Source: a virus
Strand: one strand, 5' to 3'
DNA length: 64,000 nucleotides
Virus record (IMG/VR): IMGVR_UViG_3300009130_000014
Span: 25,607 to 89,606 of that record
In this document: piece after piece, positions 1 through 10,071 of the stretch
Numbering within the stretch: the stretch's first letter is position 1
Layout of the letters: every line of letters begins with the position of its first letter
Notes under the pieces: generated by a model
Told to the model about the DNA's origin: nothing
What the model saw: the letters and a program-made list of their open reading frames with translations, nothing else
Databases searched by the model: none
Made by a program: the position numbers and the translations under genes

Positions 1-1
1 T

Positions 2-973
2 GTTCAAATAGCTTTAGATGCTAATAGTGACATTGTTAATCAATATGGTGAAGAGGATGCACCTAGTTGGGCGGTATTGAATCAAGCTACAGGTGTATTT
101 AATGGTACAGCACCTTCTTATAATGGTTCTAATGATTCTTACGTGATTAACTGCAAAGCCGCTAATGCTATAGGTGGTATAACAAATTTTCAAATTACTT
201 TAAATGTTCAAGAGGTTGTTTATACTAATACTAAATCTTTGTTTTTTGAAGATGGTGTAAGTAGCTACTTAGGAGGTAATGCTGCATTAATTACTTCTTT
301 AGAAAGGTCGGGCAATGGTAGTGGAAGTGCAGATGCATATAGCATTAGTTTATGGTGGAAAGGATCTACAGCTAATAGTGGGCAAACAGTAGTCTACTTT
401 GGTAATAATGATGTTGTTAATAATGGCTATATTGAACTTAGACAAACTAATCATAATGGCTTAAAGCGTTTAAGACTGAGGGTAGGTTCTAATAATAATT
501 ATATACAATGGACTACACCGAGCGGTTCAATAGATCCTACTAAATTTCAACATATACTTATTACAAGTAATGGAGGTCAAACTGGGGCAAGTTCAGGTTC
601 TATGTCAACTTATTATGCTACTCACAGTATTGCGATAGATGGTGTAGTACAAACAACAAGTAACACTCATTCTAACTTTGGATATACTGGTTCTATAGTA
701 GGTCAAAACTTTAGGTTTGGAAGATTCTCAAGCGGAACTTACGCTAAGGATATGACTTATAACCAAATGGCTATATGGGATAGTGACCAAAGCTCTAATT
801 TATCAGATATTTACAAAGTAGGAAATACACAGGATTTGCGTTTATTAGCTGAACCTCCTGTTAATTATTACGAGATTGAAACTAGCGTTTCAACTATCCA
901 AGATTTAATAGGTAATGCACATTTAGTCGGTTATAATTTTAATAGTTCTGACTTAGTAAATGATGCACCATAA
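2..973 (+). CDS. LamG/lectin-like surface or fibre protein, 5' truncated
   Basis: This gene enters from left of the window: the frame is open from base 2 with no start, so only the C-terminal part (about 323 residues) is visible. The first 60 residues look like a cadherin/He_PIG-type Ig-like repeat (a W-x-x-L-N-x-x-T-G-x-F-x-G-T-A-P pattern). The rest resembles a concanavalin A/LamG beta-sandwich, with a phrase like 'SISLWWKG' and a late 'YNQMAIWDSDQ' typical of LamG domains in Bacteroidota surface proteins. Such domains bind glycans, so a role in host adsorption as a fibre or capsid decoration is inferred. A TTG at 77 is only an internal codon. About 50 bases separate it from the next gene. 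Confidence 0.6.
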   Translation, partial: VQIALDANSDIVNQYGEEDAPSWAVLNQATGVFNGTAPSYNGSNDSYVINCKAANAIGGITNFQITLNVQEVVYTNTKSLFFEDGVSSYLGGNAALITSLERSGNGSGSADAYSISLWWKGSTANSGQTVVYFGNNDVVNNGYIELRQTNHNGLKRLRLRVGSNNNYIQWTTPSGSIDPTKFQHILITSNGGQTGASSGSMSTYYATHSIAIDGVVQTTSNTHSNFGYTGSIVGQNFRFGRFSSGTYAKDMTYNQMAIWDSDQSSNLSDIYKVGNTQDLRLLAEPPVNYYEIETSVSTIQDLIGNAHLVGYNFNSSDLVNDAP

Positions 974-1025
974 AGTAATTAAGGATAGCGTTTGAATAAT
1001 AAAATATAATTAACTAATTTTAATA

Positions 1026-1721
1026 ATGCTTTTATCAGAAATAGTATATAACATTAAAAACTTAATAGCCGGGGGTATAGAATCCGATGATGAAAATCTA
1101 TCTGACTTACAAGTGGCTTTTATAATCGGCTATTATAGAGCTAAGTTAGTCAAACAAGATAAAGAAAAAGGTAGGTTTAATAAAGACACTTTAATACAAA
1201 ATTTAGGAAGAGTACCTTTAATCAGAGCAGATAAAAACGAATGCTGTGATATAGAAGATTGTATTCTTCGTACTCAATTTAAAATACCTACTCCTATGGA
1301 AATTCCAGGTACTTTAAATTTAACTTTTGTAGGAAATACTGATGGTACTCCTTATCAAATGAAAACGCATAATTCTGCATTTTGGAGCAAACATTCAAAG
1401 TATGATAAAAGTACAAAATGGTATTACCAGAATGGATATTTATATATTATGAATCCTCCAAGTTTACTCTTAGATGCTATTAATATACAAGGTATTTTCT
1501 CAGATCCTTCTATTGCTGAATCTTTTAGGACATGTGATTGTGACAATAACACTACCTGTTTAGATACAGAAGAATTAGACTTTGAATATCCTATGCCTGT
1601 ACATTACGTAGATTTAATAGTAAAAATGGTGGCGGAAACAGAATTAAGGATTCTTAATGCAATGCCTTCTGATATAAGTAATGATAGTTTAGATCAAGTT
1701 AATCAAGTAGTAAATGGCTAA
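1026..1721 (+). CDS. crAss-like ring/tail-connector protein (231 aa)
   Basis: The N-terminus (about residues 1-50, 'LSEIVYNIKNLIAGG..SDDENLSDLQVAFIIGYYRAKLVKQD') matches the opening I associate with conserved small proteins encoded before the large tail gene in crAss-like phages, which form rings between portal and tail. Two cysteine clusters (CCDIEDC near residue 75 and CDCDNNTTC near 170) are unusual for a phage structural protein, but no metal site can be asserted. The next gene begins 8 bases before this one ends, so they are translationally coupled. Ring/tail role comes from family memory and position; which ring protein it is remains unknown. Confidence 0.6.
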   Translation: MLLSEIVYNIKNLIAGGIESDDENLSDLQVAFIIGYYRAKLVKQDKEKGRFNKDTLIQNLGRVPLIRADKNECCDIEDCILRTQFKIPTPMEIPGTLNLTFVGNTDGTPYQMKTHNSAFWSKHSKYDKSTKWYYQNGYLYIMNPPSLLLDAINIQGIFSDPSIAESFRTCDCDNNTTCLDTEELDFEYPMPVHYVDLIVKMVAETELRILNAMPSDISNDSLDQVNQVVNG

Positions 1722-2133
1722 AGGATACACATTAAGCGACGCATATAAGTTTTATAAAAATAAAACACAGTCAAGTATAGATAAAGATACATATAGAAAT
1801 ATATGCTATGATTATAATAAGAACTTAACAGCTTCTATATTAGAAGGTAAGTTTATGAAATTACCTCATCGTTTAGGGGATTTATGGATTAAAAAATACA
1901 AAATAGATCCTGAAAAACCTCCTGTAGATTTGAATGAAAGTAGAAAAGCAGGTAAGACTGTATATCATTTGAATTTTCATAGTGACGGTTATATGGCTAG
2001 ATGGAGTTGGAGCAAGAAAAATAATTTAGTAACTAATTTAATATACTACTCTTTTCACGCAACAAGAGCTAATTCAAGAGCTTTATCTGCTATAATGAAA
2101 AAGGAAAATGGACATAAAAAATATTTCTCATGA
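1714..2133 (+). CDS. Conserved crAss-like basic structural-block protein (139 aa)
   Basis: A small, lysine- and arginine-rich protein with a central 'GKFMKLPHRLGDLWIKKYK' segment (about residues 45-63) and an aromatic C-terminal half. Similar short basic proteins sit between the ring proteins of many crAss-like phages; I recognise the pattern but know of no biochemical function. It overlaps the upstream gene by 8 bases and its TGA overlaps the ATG of the next gene (ATGA), so it belongs to the same coupled unit. A DNA- or portal-contacting structural role is a guess from charge and position. Confidence 0.55.
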   Translation: MAKGYTLSDAYKFYKNKTQSSIDKDTYRNICYDYNKNLTASILEGKFMKLPHRLGDLWIKKYKIDPEKPPVDLNESRKAGKTVYHLNFHSDGYMARWSWSKKNNLVTNLIYYSFHATRANSRALSAIMKKENGHKKYFS

Positions 2134-2975
2134 TTTATAAAATGGAAACTCTGGACAGAGTTATAGATAAAATAGTTAGAGATTTAGGTTTACAAGATGA
2201 CATACCTTTTGGAGATTTTGTAGAATGGTTTGCAGACGCACTTCTTCATATAGGTTCATATCCTCAATTTGAAGAGAAAAGCTGTGCTATTATAATAGAT
2301 GATTATGAAGGAATGTTGCCAAGTGATCTTTATAAAGTGATAAGAGTATTAAAAGGTTCTTCTTTTTCTCAGAGTGTGTCCGGAGGATTTTATGATGGTA
2401 CTTTCATGAAAGCGTTAACTCCCGAACAAATAAAATCTTTAGATCCTTATGATAAATATAAGAATTTAGTTGCTGGAATTTCTAAAATAGATAATAATTT
2501 AAACTATAGAGATCTGTTAAATATACTTTCTTATAATGGAAATTTGATAGGTAATCCTGAAAATACAAAATTTACAGAAGGAGATTATAATATAAACTTT
2601 AATAAAGTTACTACAGGTTTCAGGTATGGAATTATAGAATTACAATATCTTGCTTTTCCTGTAGACGAAAGAGGGTGGCCGTTAGTACCCGATGATGTTA
2701 GTTTCAGAGACGCTCTTTTCTGGAAAGTAGCATATCATATGAGCATGAGAGATCCTTCTAAGCTTAAAAATCCTAGGATGCAGGATATGGAATACTGTCG
2801 TCAAATGTGGAATAAATACTGCACTCAAGCGAGAACTTCTGCTATTATGCCTGATATGGCTCAAATAGAAAGATTAAAAAATAACTGGCTAAGACTACAT
2901 AATACATTAGACGATAATGTTAATCAATATAGAGACTTAGGAAAACAACAAAGAATTAACCTTGACGGAAGATAA
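2130..2975 (+). CDS. crAss-like ring/tail-connector protein (281 aa)
   Basis: The opening 'METLDRVIDKIVRDLGLQDDIPFGDFVEWFADALLHIGSYPQFEEK' (from residue 5) is typical of the second small ring/tail-tubular-type protein of crAss-like phages. ATG at 2130 overlaps the previous stop as ATGA; an in-frame ATG at 2142 (METLDR) is an equally good start and gives a cleaner family N-terminus. The protein ends one base into the next gene. It is probably a component of the neck/tail barrel that joins the portal to the tail, inferred from position and family resemblance. Confidence 0.6.
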   Translation: MIYKMETLDRVIDKIVRDLGLQDDIPFGDFVEWFADALLHIGSYPQFEEKSCAIIIDDYEGMLPSDLYKVIRVLKGSSFSQSVSGGFYDGTFMKALTPEQIKSLDPYDKYKNLVAGISKIDNNLNYRDLLNILSYNGNLIGNPENTKFTEGDYNINFNKVTTGFRYGIIELQYLAFPVDERGWPLVPDDVSFRDALFWKVAYHMSMRDPSKLKNPRMQDMEYCRQMWNKYCTQARTSAIMPDMAQIERLKNNWLRLHNTLDDNVNQYRDLGKQQRINLDGR

Positions 2976-5900
2976 TGGAAAATTTAAACAGATTAAAAAA
3001 GGGCATAAATCAAGATGTTCATCCTTCTGAGCAACCAGAAGAAACATATAGAAATGCTGTAAACTTTGTAAGTTTAAGCATGGACGGTAATGCGTATTCT
3101 TTAGTCAATGAAGATGGGACATTATTATTAGAAACTGTAAAGTTTCCTATAGGGAAACAAGTAATAGGTCATTGTGTATTAAACAATGATATCATTGTAG
3201 TATTAGCAGGAGAAGACGGAACAAGTCAAATAGGTTATATTAGAGAAGATTCTTCTAATATAGATCCTGACTATGGCTATTATCATCCTGTTGCTCCGTA
3301 TAATCCTTCAGGGGCTACTATACGAGATCAATATCCGGAAAATAATTCTGAATTTGGTTTTAAACTAACTCATGGGGTAGACTGTCAAGCTAGAAAATTA
3401 ATTAACGGGAATAGGGTTTTGTATTATACAGATAACTTAAATCCTTTCGGTAGAATTGAGTTAGAAAATCCTCCTGAAGTAGGAAATGTTTCAGAGCAAT
3501 CACAGTTAATATTTAATCAGCAAGTTCCTACTATTTCATTAAAAGAAATTAGAGAAGATGTCCCTAGTAATATACAGCCTGGGGTATATCAATTTGTACC
3601 TAGATATGTAACAGAAAATGGAGGTACTACTACATTCGGAATACCTTCTAATTTAATAAGCATGGTTCCTGCAAATAAGGACCTGGGTGTAAATCAATAT
3701 AGCGGAGAGTTTTTTGAAAACGGGACTATATCTAAAAACATAATAATAGATATAGAAAACATTGATCAGAACTACCAAGAACTTGAACTGATAGTAGCTT
3801 ATTATCAGGAATCAGGAGTTTTTCAGGCAAAGTCTTTAGGTCGTTTTCCTATTACAGGAGAAACTTTAGAGTATACATTTACAGGACCTGTTACCGGAGA
3901 GGAGATAGGAATAACTAGAGAAGAGCTACAACAAACTCCCATAACCTATAAAAGAGCAAAAGCTATTGAGCAAAAAGATAATACTTTATTTCTAAGTAAT
4001 TTATCAGATGATACAATAGATGATGCTGCCATGCAAGAAGTAGCTAATCATATTTCTGTTCAATATCAAATAGAGGAAATACCTTATTCAGGAAGAGAGG
4101 GTACTTTAGATACTTCTATAAATACAAATATATTTACTGAAACAGCTATTGAAATAACCGGGTTAAACACCATAGAAGTTACTTTTTCAGACGAAATAGA
4201 TTTGGACGGAAGTGCGTCAGGTAATAATAACATAGTATTTGATCCGATAAGTCAAACCACTTCTGCAAATTATGGATTTAATGATCACTTTATAACTAGA
4301 TCAGGAGAATCCAGTTTTGCTAATATAAATACATCTACTGTCACGTTAGGCGATACAATGTTAGTAGACTCTATCACTTTCACTGCTGTAGCCACAGTAG
4401 CAAATACGTCTACAGAATATCTTATAGGAGGCGATCAAGAAGAAACTACAGAGAACTTAGCAAGGGCTATTAATACAGATCCAGGAGGAACTCGTAATTT
4501 TATAGCAGTTCCTTTTTTAGATGGTAGCATTTTAAAAATTAAATTAATATGGAAAGGAAACGATAACACAAAAGTTATTGCATATACCGGAACAATTACA
4601 GGAGATCTTATATTTTCAGGAGGAACTTCTGCATCGGATATTATTAATGTCACTAATATAGAAAAAGTATCAGATAATATATTAGAGTATACTTTTGGCT
4701 CTATAGACAGGATAAGTTTAATAGATCAATTTACATCTATAGATGCTACAAAGTTTATAGTAGGCCCTCAAGAAAGTATAACCGTTACAGGAACTCCTAC
4801 TTTAACAGAAGACACAACTACTGCTACTATAGATGCAACTCAAGAAGGATTTACTGATTTCTTATCAGAAAAGGTAGGATTTGAGAAAAAAGGTTACCGC
4901 AGAGGCGAGGTTTATTCATTAGGCATTATGTTATTGTTCAAAGATGGGAGCACCAGCCTTGTTTATCATATACCGGGTAACGATAAACTTACTACGACAC
5001 TAGGTAAAAATTACCCTAGTGTAGCTAATTATAGAGTAGGTAATACTTTCGGTAATACAGGTACTTATCTATCTAATTTAGAATATCCTTTGGATCAATT
5101 TTTCCCAGGGAATGACACAGGTGATGATGATTTTGGAAATACTTCAAGTACTTCTCGTAATATTAGACATCATGTTATGCCTAATTTAACTCAAGAACCT
5201 CATTTTAGAAAGCTAAATGATGGTACTACAGTTATAAGAAATATAGGTTTAAAGTTCACACTAAATTCTTCGTTTGATATTCCTGCTGATATACTAACTA
5301 ATGTACAAGAAATAATATTAGTTCGAGAAAGACGTAACATAAGAATAAACAGATCTGTATTAGCTCAGGGTTTAATTAACAGACTTGTTGAAACAGCAGA
5401 TACGTATACCCTTGATGGTCAAGTAGATGGCTCTGTGTCTAATGGGGTTCGGTCTAATTACCATCTTCAAGAAATACCGTTCTTTAATAATTTAGAAAGC
5501 ATTGATATAAGGGGAGATGAATATAGAGAAAAAAGAGGTCATTCAAGAAGAGGTGTATGTTATCCCGGAGCATCTGCGGCAGAATCTACATTCGGAGCAG
5601 GAGCGGGTACCTTTTCTAATGGAGAAAAAATGAACACTCTAATACGAGGTAATAGAGCATTTTTTCATTGTCCTGAATCTATTCTTGCATATGATTCCAA
5701 GATAGATCCTGATAATTTACAAGGACTTAAAATGAGACCTTGGATGTTAATGGAAGGCGAATCCTTTACTACAAGTGCTGAACCTAATGCGTACAGAGGT
5801 ACTAAAGGAAATGACTATGCTGATTGGTATGGATACCATGATGCTATAGGAAATTATCAAGATTATGATAACACTTATTTACCAGATTCTACTCCTGTAG

Positions 5901-8068
5901 GTACTACAAGAACTATAGGAGATTCAAAAGATCAATCGGCAGGAGTAACTAGAAATAAAGAAGTAGGCTTTGATACAGCATCGAGACCTAACATAACTAG
6001 TACGAGATGGACTCAAGGAGGTTGGGAAATCATAGTAACAAATACTGACGGTACAGGAGTCACAGCTTACGATCCGGCAAATCCCACTTCTGATTCAGAT
6101 CATTATTTCCCAGATCCCGGAGGAACTAAGTTTAAAGTGGATCATGAAGTTCATGTATTCGATAAAGCAGTTACGTGTACAGGATTAAATGGGTCATGTT
6201 ATAATTCCGCTAAAGGAGGTTATGTGGAAACTACTTCAGGTGCACGACAAACACCTGGGTCTAAGTCTGTTATAAAAAATCATTTATATAACTTAGAAGA
6301 AGATAACCCTTCTCAATATGGAAATTTAGCTCAATCTTCATTTATCATAGCAGGAAGATTTGTACCCAAAACTGCAGGATCTTCCTATTCGGCTTACGGA
6401 GGAGATACTTATATTACTAAGTTTAGTTTTAATACAGGAGGTATATTAACGTATTATCCTTATGACAGATACAAAGATAGCTCTCAGCAGAAAGTAGCTG
6501 ATACTAATTCTAGGAGAGGATATGGTCATATTAAAAGCGGACCAGGAGGAACTAAAGCTGTAGGGTATGATTTTAGAGCGTGTCACTATTACTTTGTAGA
6601 ATCTAATATAAATACATATTACAGACATACTCCAGAAGAAGAGACAAAACAGGATTATTTTCCTAACCAGGCTAACCCTTCTTCATTATTATCAAATTTC
6701 TTTGCGTATTTAGGAAACGTAAGATCTTATAATGGATTATATAGTTATGAAAATAACTTAAAAGAATATTTCATGAAAGGGTCTACTCAGCAAATAGTAT
6801 CTTCTTTTGAAAACAGAACTATTTATTCAGAACAGGCAAGTTCAGATAGCGTTGTAGATTCTTATAGAAACTTTTTAGTTAGTAATTATCATGACATACC
6901 TAGTCACACAGGTCCTATATGGGATTCTTTTGTTCATGCTAATAATTTATATTTACATACACCTAAGAGTTGCTGGAAAACTTTTGCAGAACCTGCTGCT
7001 ACTTTATCTGCTCAAAATATAACGGATGTGGTATTAGGTACTGGATCTTTATTTGCTAGACCAAGTTATGAAGTGTTAACTACAGACGGAGGTTTTGCAG
7101 GTAGTATATCCCAATTTGGAGGAATAGATACTCAGATGGGCTATATGTTCCCTGATGTTTTACAAGGTAAAATCTTCTTACTAGGCGCAGGAGGAAGTGG
7201 GCCTCTTCTAAAGGAACTTTCCTTAGAGGGTCTACATACATTTTCTCATAAAAATATGGGCACCGGAATTATAAAAACTGGTAATTCTATAGATTTAAAA
7301 AATGTTACTACTTCTAATGCTCACTTAATAGATAATCCTTATTCAGGGATAGGTTATACTGGAGGGTATGATTATAAATTAAAAAGAGCATGGATATGCA
7401 AACAAGGAAGTCTGGGCTTTACTCTAAGTTATTCAGGTTTAATGCAATCGTGGAATAGCTTTCATTCATATTCTCCGAATACTATTATCCCTTTTGATAA
7501 TAGAGTGTTCTTTATTAACAATAATGAAGTAAGCGATACTACATCGTTGAATTTTTGGGAAATGAACAAAGGAGCGAAAGGAAGTTATTTTGGAACCGTA
7601 TATGATTCTGAATTAGAACTTTCAGTTCCTACTAGAGATTCGGTTGTATTTAATAATCAAATGATGTATTTGGATATTTATAATTCTGCTAATTTAAAAA
7701 TAAGAGATGACTTCTTTAGTAAAATTCAAGTAACTTCCGATAATCAAAATACAGGATTATTAAATTTTGTACAAGGTAATACATTTGCCCCTACCAAAAC
7801 AGATTCTGATATCTTTTATAAATTTAGAAATGATGAATATCAATTAGCAATACCTAGGGATTCTGTATTTGATAATTCTAAAGATATATTTGATCTAGAT
7901 AATATATATCAACCACAAGGAGGTACAGTCCCTACCGATACTGCGTATATAACAAGAAAGAGAATAAAAGGAGATTACGCCACATTTAAGTATAACTACG
8001 ATAACACAAAAGATAACAGCTTTGTTTTGAGAGAAATAAAGACTATATTTGATAAGAACTATAGGTAA
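2975..8068 (+). CDS. Giant tail protein (tail muzzle/nozzle-like, 1697 aa)
   Basis: The protein begins with 'LKKGINQDVHPSEQPEETYRNAVNFV' (split here for length), the signature start of a large tail protein in podovirus-like phages, including crAss-like ones, where it forms the distal tail (muzzle/nozzle). The rest is a long beta-rich sequence with many Gly, Asn, Thr and Tyr residues, no membrane segment and no recognisable enzyme motif. It follows the two ring proteins directly and is coupled to the next gene by TAATG. The extent and composition suit a propeller-like tail hub. The tail role is fairly secure; equating it with the structurally defined muzzle is inference. Confidence 0.6.
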   Translation: MENLNRLKKGINQDVHPSEQPEETYRNAVNFVSLSMDGNAYSLVNEDGTLLLETVKFPIGKQVIGHCVLNNDIIVVLAGEDGTSQIGYIREDSSNIDPDYGYYHPVAPYNPSGATIRDQYPENNSEFGFKLTHGVDCQARKLINGNRVLYYTDNLNPFGRIELENPPEVGNVSEQSQLIFNQQVPTISLKEIREDVPSNIQPGVYQFVPRYVTENGGTTTFGIPSNLISMVPANKDLGVNQYSGEFFENGTISKNIIIDIENIDQNYQELELIVAYYQESGVFQAKSLGRFPITGETLEYTFTGPVTGEEIGITREELQQTPITYKRAKAIEQKDNTLFLSNLSDDTIDDAAMQEVANHISVQYQIEEIPYSGREGTLDTSINTNIFTETAIEITGLNTIEVTFSDEIDLDGSASGNNNIVFDPISQTTSANYGFNDHFITRSGESSFANINTSTVTLGDTMLVDSITFTAVATVANTSTEYLIGGDQEETTENLARAINTDPGGTRNFIAVPFLDGSILKIKLIWKGNDNTKVIAYTGTITGDLIFSGGTSASDIINVTNIEKVSDNILEYTFGSIDRISLIDQFTSIDATKFIVGPQESITVTGTPTLTEDTTTATIDATQEGFTDFLSEKVGFEKKGYRRGEVYSLGIMLLFKDGSTSLVYHIPGNDKLTTTLGKNYPSVANYRVGNTFGNTGTYLSNLEYPLDQFFPGNDTGDDDFGNTSSTSRNIRHHVMPNLTQEPHFRKLNDGTTVIRNIGLKFTLNSSFDIPADILTNVQEIILVRERRNIRINRSVLAQGLINRLVETADTYTLDGQVDGSVSNGVRSNYHLQEIPFFNNLESIDIRGDEYREKRGHSRRGVCYPGASAAESTFGAGAGTFSNGEKMNTLIRGNRAFFHCPESILAYDSKIDPDNLQGLKMRPWMLMEGESFTTSAEPNAYRGTKGNDYADWYGYHDAIGNYQDYDNTYLPDSTPVGTTRTIGDSKDQSAGVTRNKEVGFDTASRPNITSTRWTQGGWEIIVTNTDGTGVTAYDPANPTSDSDHYFPDPGGTKFKVDHEVHVFDKAVTCTGLNGSCYNSAKGGYVETTSGARQTPGSKSVIKNHLYNLEEDNPSQYGNLAQSSFIIAGRFVPKTAGSSYSAYGGDTYITKFSFNTGGILTYYPYDRYKDSSQQKVADTNSRRGYGHIKSGPGGTKAVGYDFRACHYYFVESNINTYYRHTPEEETKQDYFPNQANPSSLLSNFFAYLGNVRSYNGLYSYENNLKEYFMKGSTQQIVSSFENRTIYSEQASSDSVVDSYRNFLVSNYHDIPSHTGPIWDSFVHANNLYLHTPKSCWKTFAEPAATLSAQNITDVVLGTGSLFARPSYEVLTTDGGFAGSISQFGGIDTQMGYMFPDVLQGKIFLLGAGGSGPLLKELSLEGLHTFSHKNMGTGIIKTGNSIDLKNVTTSNAHLIDNPYSGIGYTGGYDYKLKRAWICKQGSLGFTLSYSGLMQSWNSFHSYSPNTIIPFDNRVFFINNNEVSDTTSLNFWEMNKGAKGSYFGTVYDSELELSVPTRDSVVFNNQMMYLDIYNSANLKIRDDFFSKIQVTSDNQNTGLLNFVQGNTFAPTKTDSDIFYKFRNDEYQLAIPRDSVFDNSKDIFDLDNIYQPQGGTVPTDTAYITRKRIKGDYATFKYNYDNTKDNSFVLREIKTIFDKNYR

Positions 8069-10071
8069 TGAGAGATAATATATATGGTATACAGAAAGTA
8101 GAACCTACTGAGGTTCGAAATAATAAGCAAATTGCAAGTGCTACAGGAACGAGTGCTTTGCAAGGAGTTCAGGCAGGGTCAAAGTATGGTAAGGCAGGAG
8201 CTATAGCAGGAGGGGTATTATATGGAGGGGCTGCATTATTAGGTCAAAAAGGAGCTCAGCAAGATGAAAAGAAAATGAGATTGAACGATGAATCTTATAA
8301 TAAGTTCATTGATAACCTAGAAGGTAGAACCATGAGGAATGATAGATATGTAATGGGGCAGGCTAAAAACGGAAGAGGTTCTGGTAGTAGTCCTGATAAA
8401 TCAGTAGAGCTAGAAGGAGGTCCTGGAGGAGGTGAGATTTATGGTACACCTAAATATAGAGATGGCAAGCTTTATGCTTTTCATATTAAAGGTGATACTG
8501 CAGGCGAACCTTCACACGAAGAAGGGGGAGTAGATATACCTACTACAAGATCTAAGAAATCTAATTCTAAATATGATTCTATTAATCTAGAAAAAGATGT
8601 GATAATAGATACTCAAAAAGATCCTGAATATAATGCTAAAGTGAAAAAATTAATTTCTAGTGCTAATATGGGAAATTCTATTGATGCTAAAAAGCTAGAT
8701 AAAATAATAAAAGCCTTACCCACAGAAGAAGATTATACTGATATGAAAGCAGAAGATGGATTGAATAATACAGATGCTAAGACATTCTTAAAGAATAATT
8801 ATAAATCTCTGGGCATTAGTAAGTATAAAATAAATAAAATGACACCTGAGTCTGCAAAGGCTTATTTAGAAACTAGGAAGAACGAAGCGTTTATAAAGGA
8901 GAATTATAAAAGTCCTATTGAAGAAGTCACGGAAGGAGTTGAGGGAATAGATGATTTTAGTAATGTAGAAGCACCCGAAGAAAAAACTTTACATGAGGTG
9001 GTTCAAGATATAAGACAAAGTAACGGAGAAAAAAATCCTTCAAAATCCGAATGGAACGCTCTTTTAGATAAAGGCTTGAAAGATACAGGGTATAGTAAGA
9101 AGGACGTATATAACTATATGAAATCTACAGGTTTCGATGTAGGATCTGATTATACTCCTGACTTCTTTGGTAAACTCAGTACTGAAGCAGCTAACAGTAT
9201 ATGGAAATATACTCCTGAGCAAGCGGCACGTCCCGAAAATACAGTATTACCTGACTTCACAAAAGATGAAATTATATCTAACGATAATAAAGTATCTACT
9301 GATACACCGATAACAGAAAGTAATTTACCTCCTAGCACACAAAGTTTTATTATACAAAGTAATGCAGAAAATAATCCTAATTATGTAAATCCTTTAAAGT
9401 ATGCCTCTGTTTATAATAACTTACAGGCTGCTAATAGTCCTATAGATAGGGTAGAAAGAAATTATTTTATTCCTGACACATTAGAATATCAAGATAGAAG
9501 TGATTCTTTAAGAGAAGCCAATTTGGAAAATAGAAACTTCATGTCCAGGGCTTCTCAAAATACTACTAACAGAACAGGGTTTACCGGACAGCAACGTCAA
9601 ATAGGTGCAGGTTATATGAGACAGGCCGAAACTATAAATGAAAGAGAAGCCGCAAGAGCTGATCAAATAGATCAATATAACACTACTGCAATGAATGAAG
9701 CTCGTAGATATAATATTGATAAAGCAGATATGTATAATTCTCAAGACGATCAAGCTGAAGCAGTAAGAAGAGGATATAGAGATATTGCATATTCGGAAAT
9801 TTCTCAGTTAGCTCAATTAAATGAACAAGCTAAGTATATGAGAAATAGAAATGCTAAACAAGACGCTATGCAAAAAGCAACATTACCTTTAATAGGCACT
9901 TCGGATATGAATGCAGAACAAAGACCTGATGGTTCTCTTGAGGTAAAGCATAGAGGGAATCAACAAATAGATTCCAAAATAGAAAGAGGTTACTCCGATT
10001 ATGAAGATCGCGGATTTCAAGGTTATTCGGGTAAAAGATATAAACACAGAAACACAAGATATAGATCATGA
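8068..10071 (+). CDS. Probable internal virion/cargo protein with Gly/Ala-rich hydrophobic N-terminus (667 aa)
   Basis: Residues about 30-65 form a Gly/Ala-rich hydrophobic stretch ('GKAGAIAGGVLYGGAALLG') that could insert in a membrane, as in ejected proteins of podoviruses. Near residue 140-165 is a phrase 'FHIKGDTAGEPSHEEGGVDIP' that I associate with conserved crAss-like and Bacteroidota phage virion proteins. The C-terminal third (about 450-640) is highly charged and helical, rich in Arg, Gln, Asn and Glu. It lies between the tail protein and a second large helical protein, coupled to both by one- to four-base overlaps. A role as cargo ejected with DNA is inferred. Confidence 0.5.
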   Translation: MRDNIYGIQKVEPTEVRNNKQIASATGTSALQGVQAGSKYGKAGAIAGGVLYGGAALLGQKGAQQDEKKMRLNDESYNKFIDNLEGRTMRNDRYVMGQAKNGRGSGSSPDKSVELEGGPGGGEIYGTPKYRDGKLYAFHIKGDTAGEPSHEEGGVDIPTTRSKKSNSKYDSINLEKDVIIDTQKDPEYNAKVKKLISSANMGNSIDAKKLDKIIKALPTEEDYTDMKAEDGLNNTDAKTFLKNNYKSLGISKYKINKMTPESAKAYLETRKNEAFIKENYKSPIEEVTEGVEGIDDFSNVEAPEEKTLHEVVQDIRQSNGEKNPSKSEWNALLDKGLKDTGYSKKDVYNYMKSTGFDVGSDYTPDFFGKLSTEAANSIWKYTPEQAARPENTVLPDFTKDEIISNDNKVSTDTPITESNLPPSTQSFIIQSNAENNPNYVNPLKYASVYNNLQAANSPIDRVERNYFIPDTLEYQDRSDSLREANLENRNFMSRASQNTTNRTGFTGQQRQIGAGYMRQAETINEREAARADQIDQYNTTAMNEARRYNIDKADMYNSQDDQAEAVRRGYRDIAYSEISQLAQLNEQAKYMRNRNAKQDAMQKATLPLIGTSDMNAEQRPDGSLEVKHRGNQQIDSKIERGYSDYEDRGFQGYSGKRYKHRNTRYRS

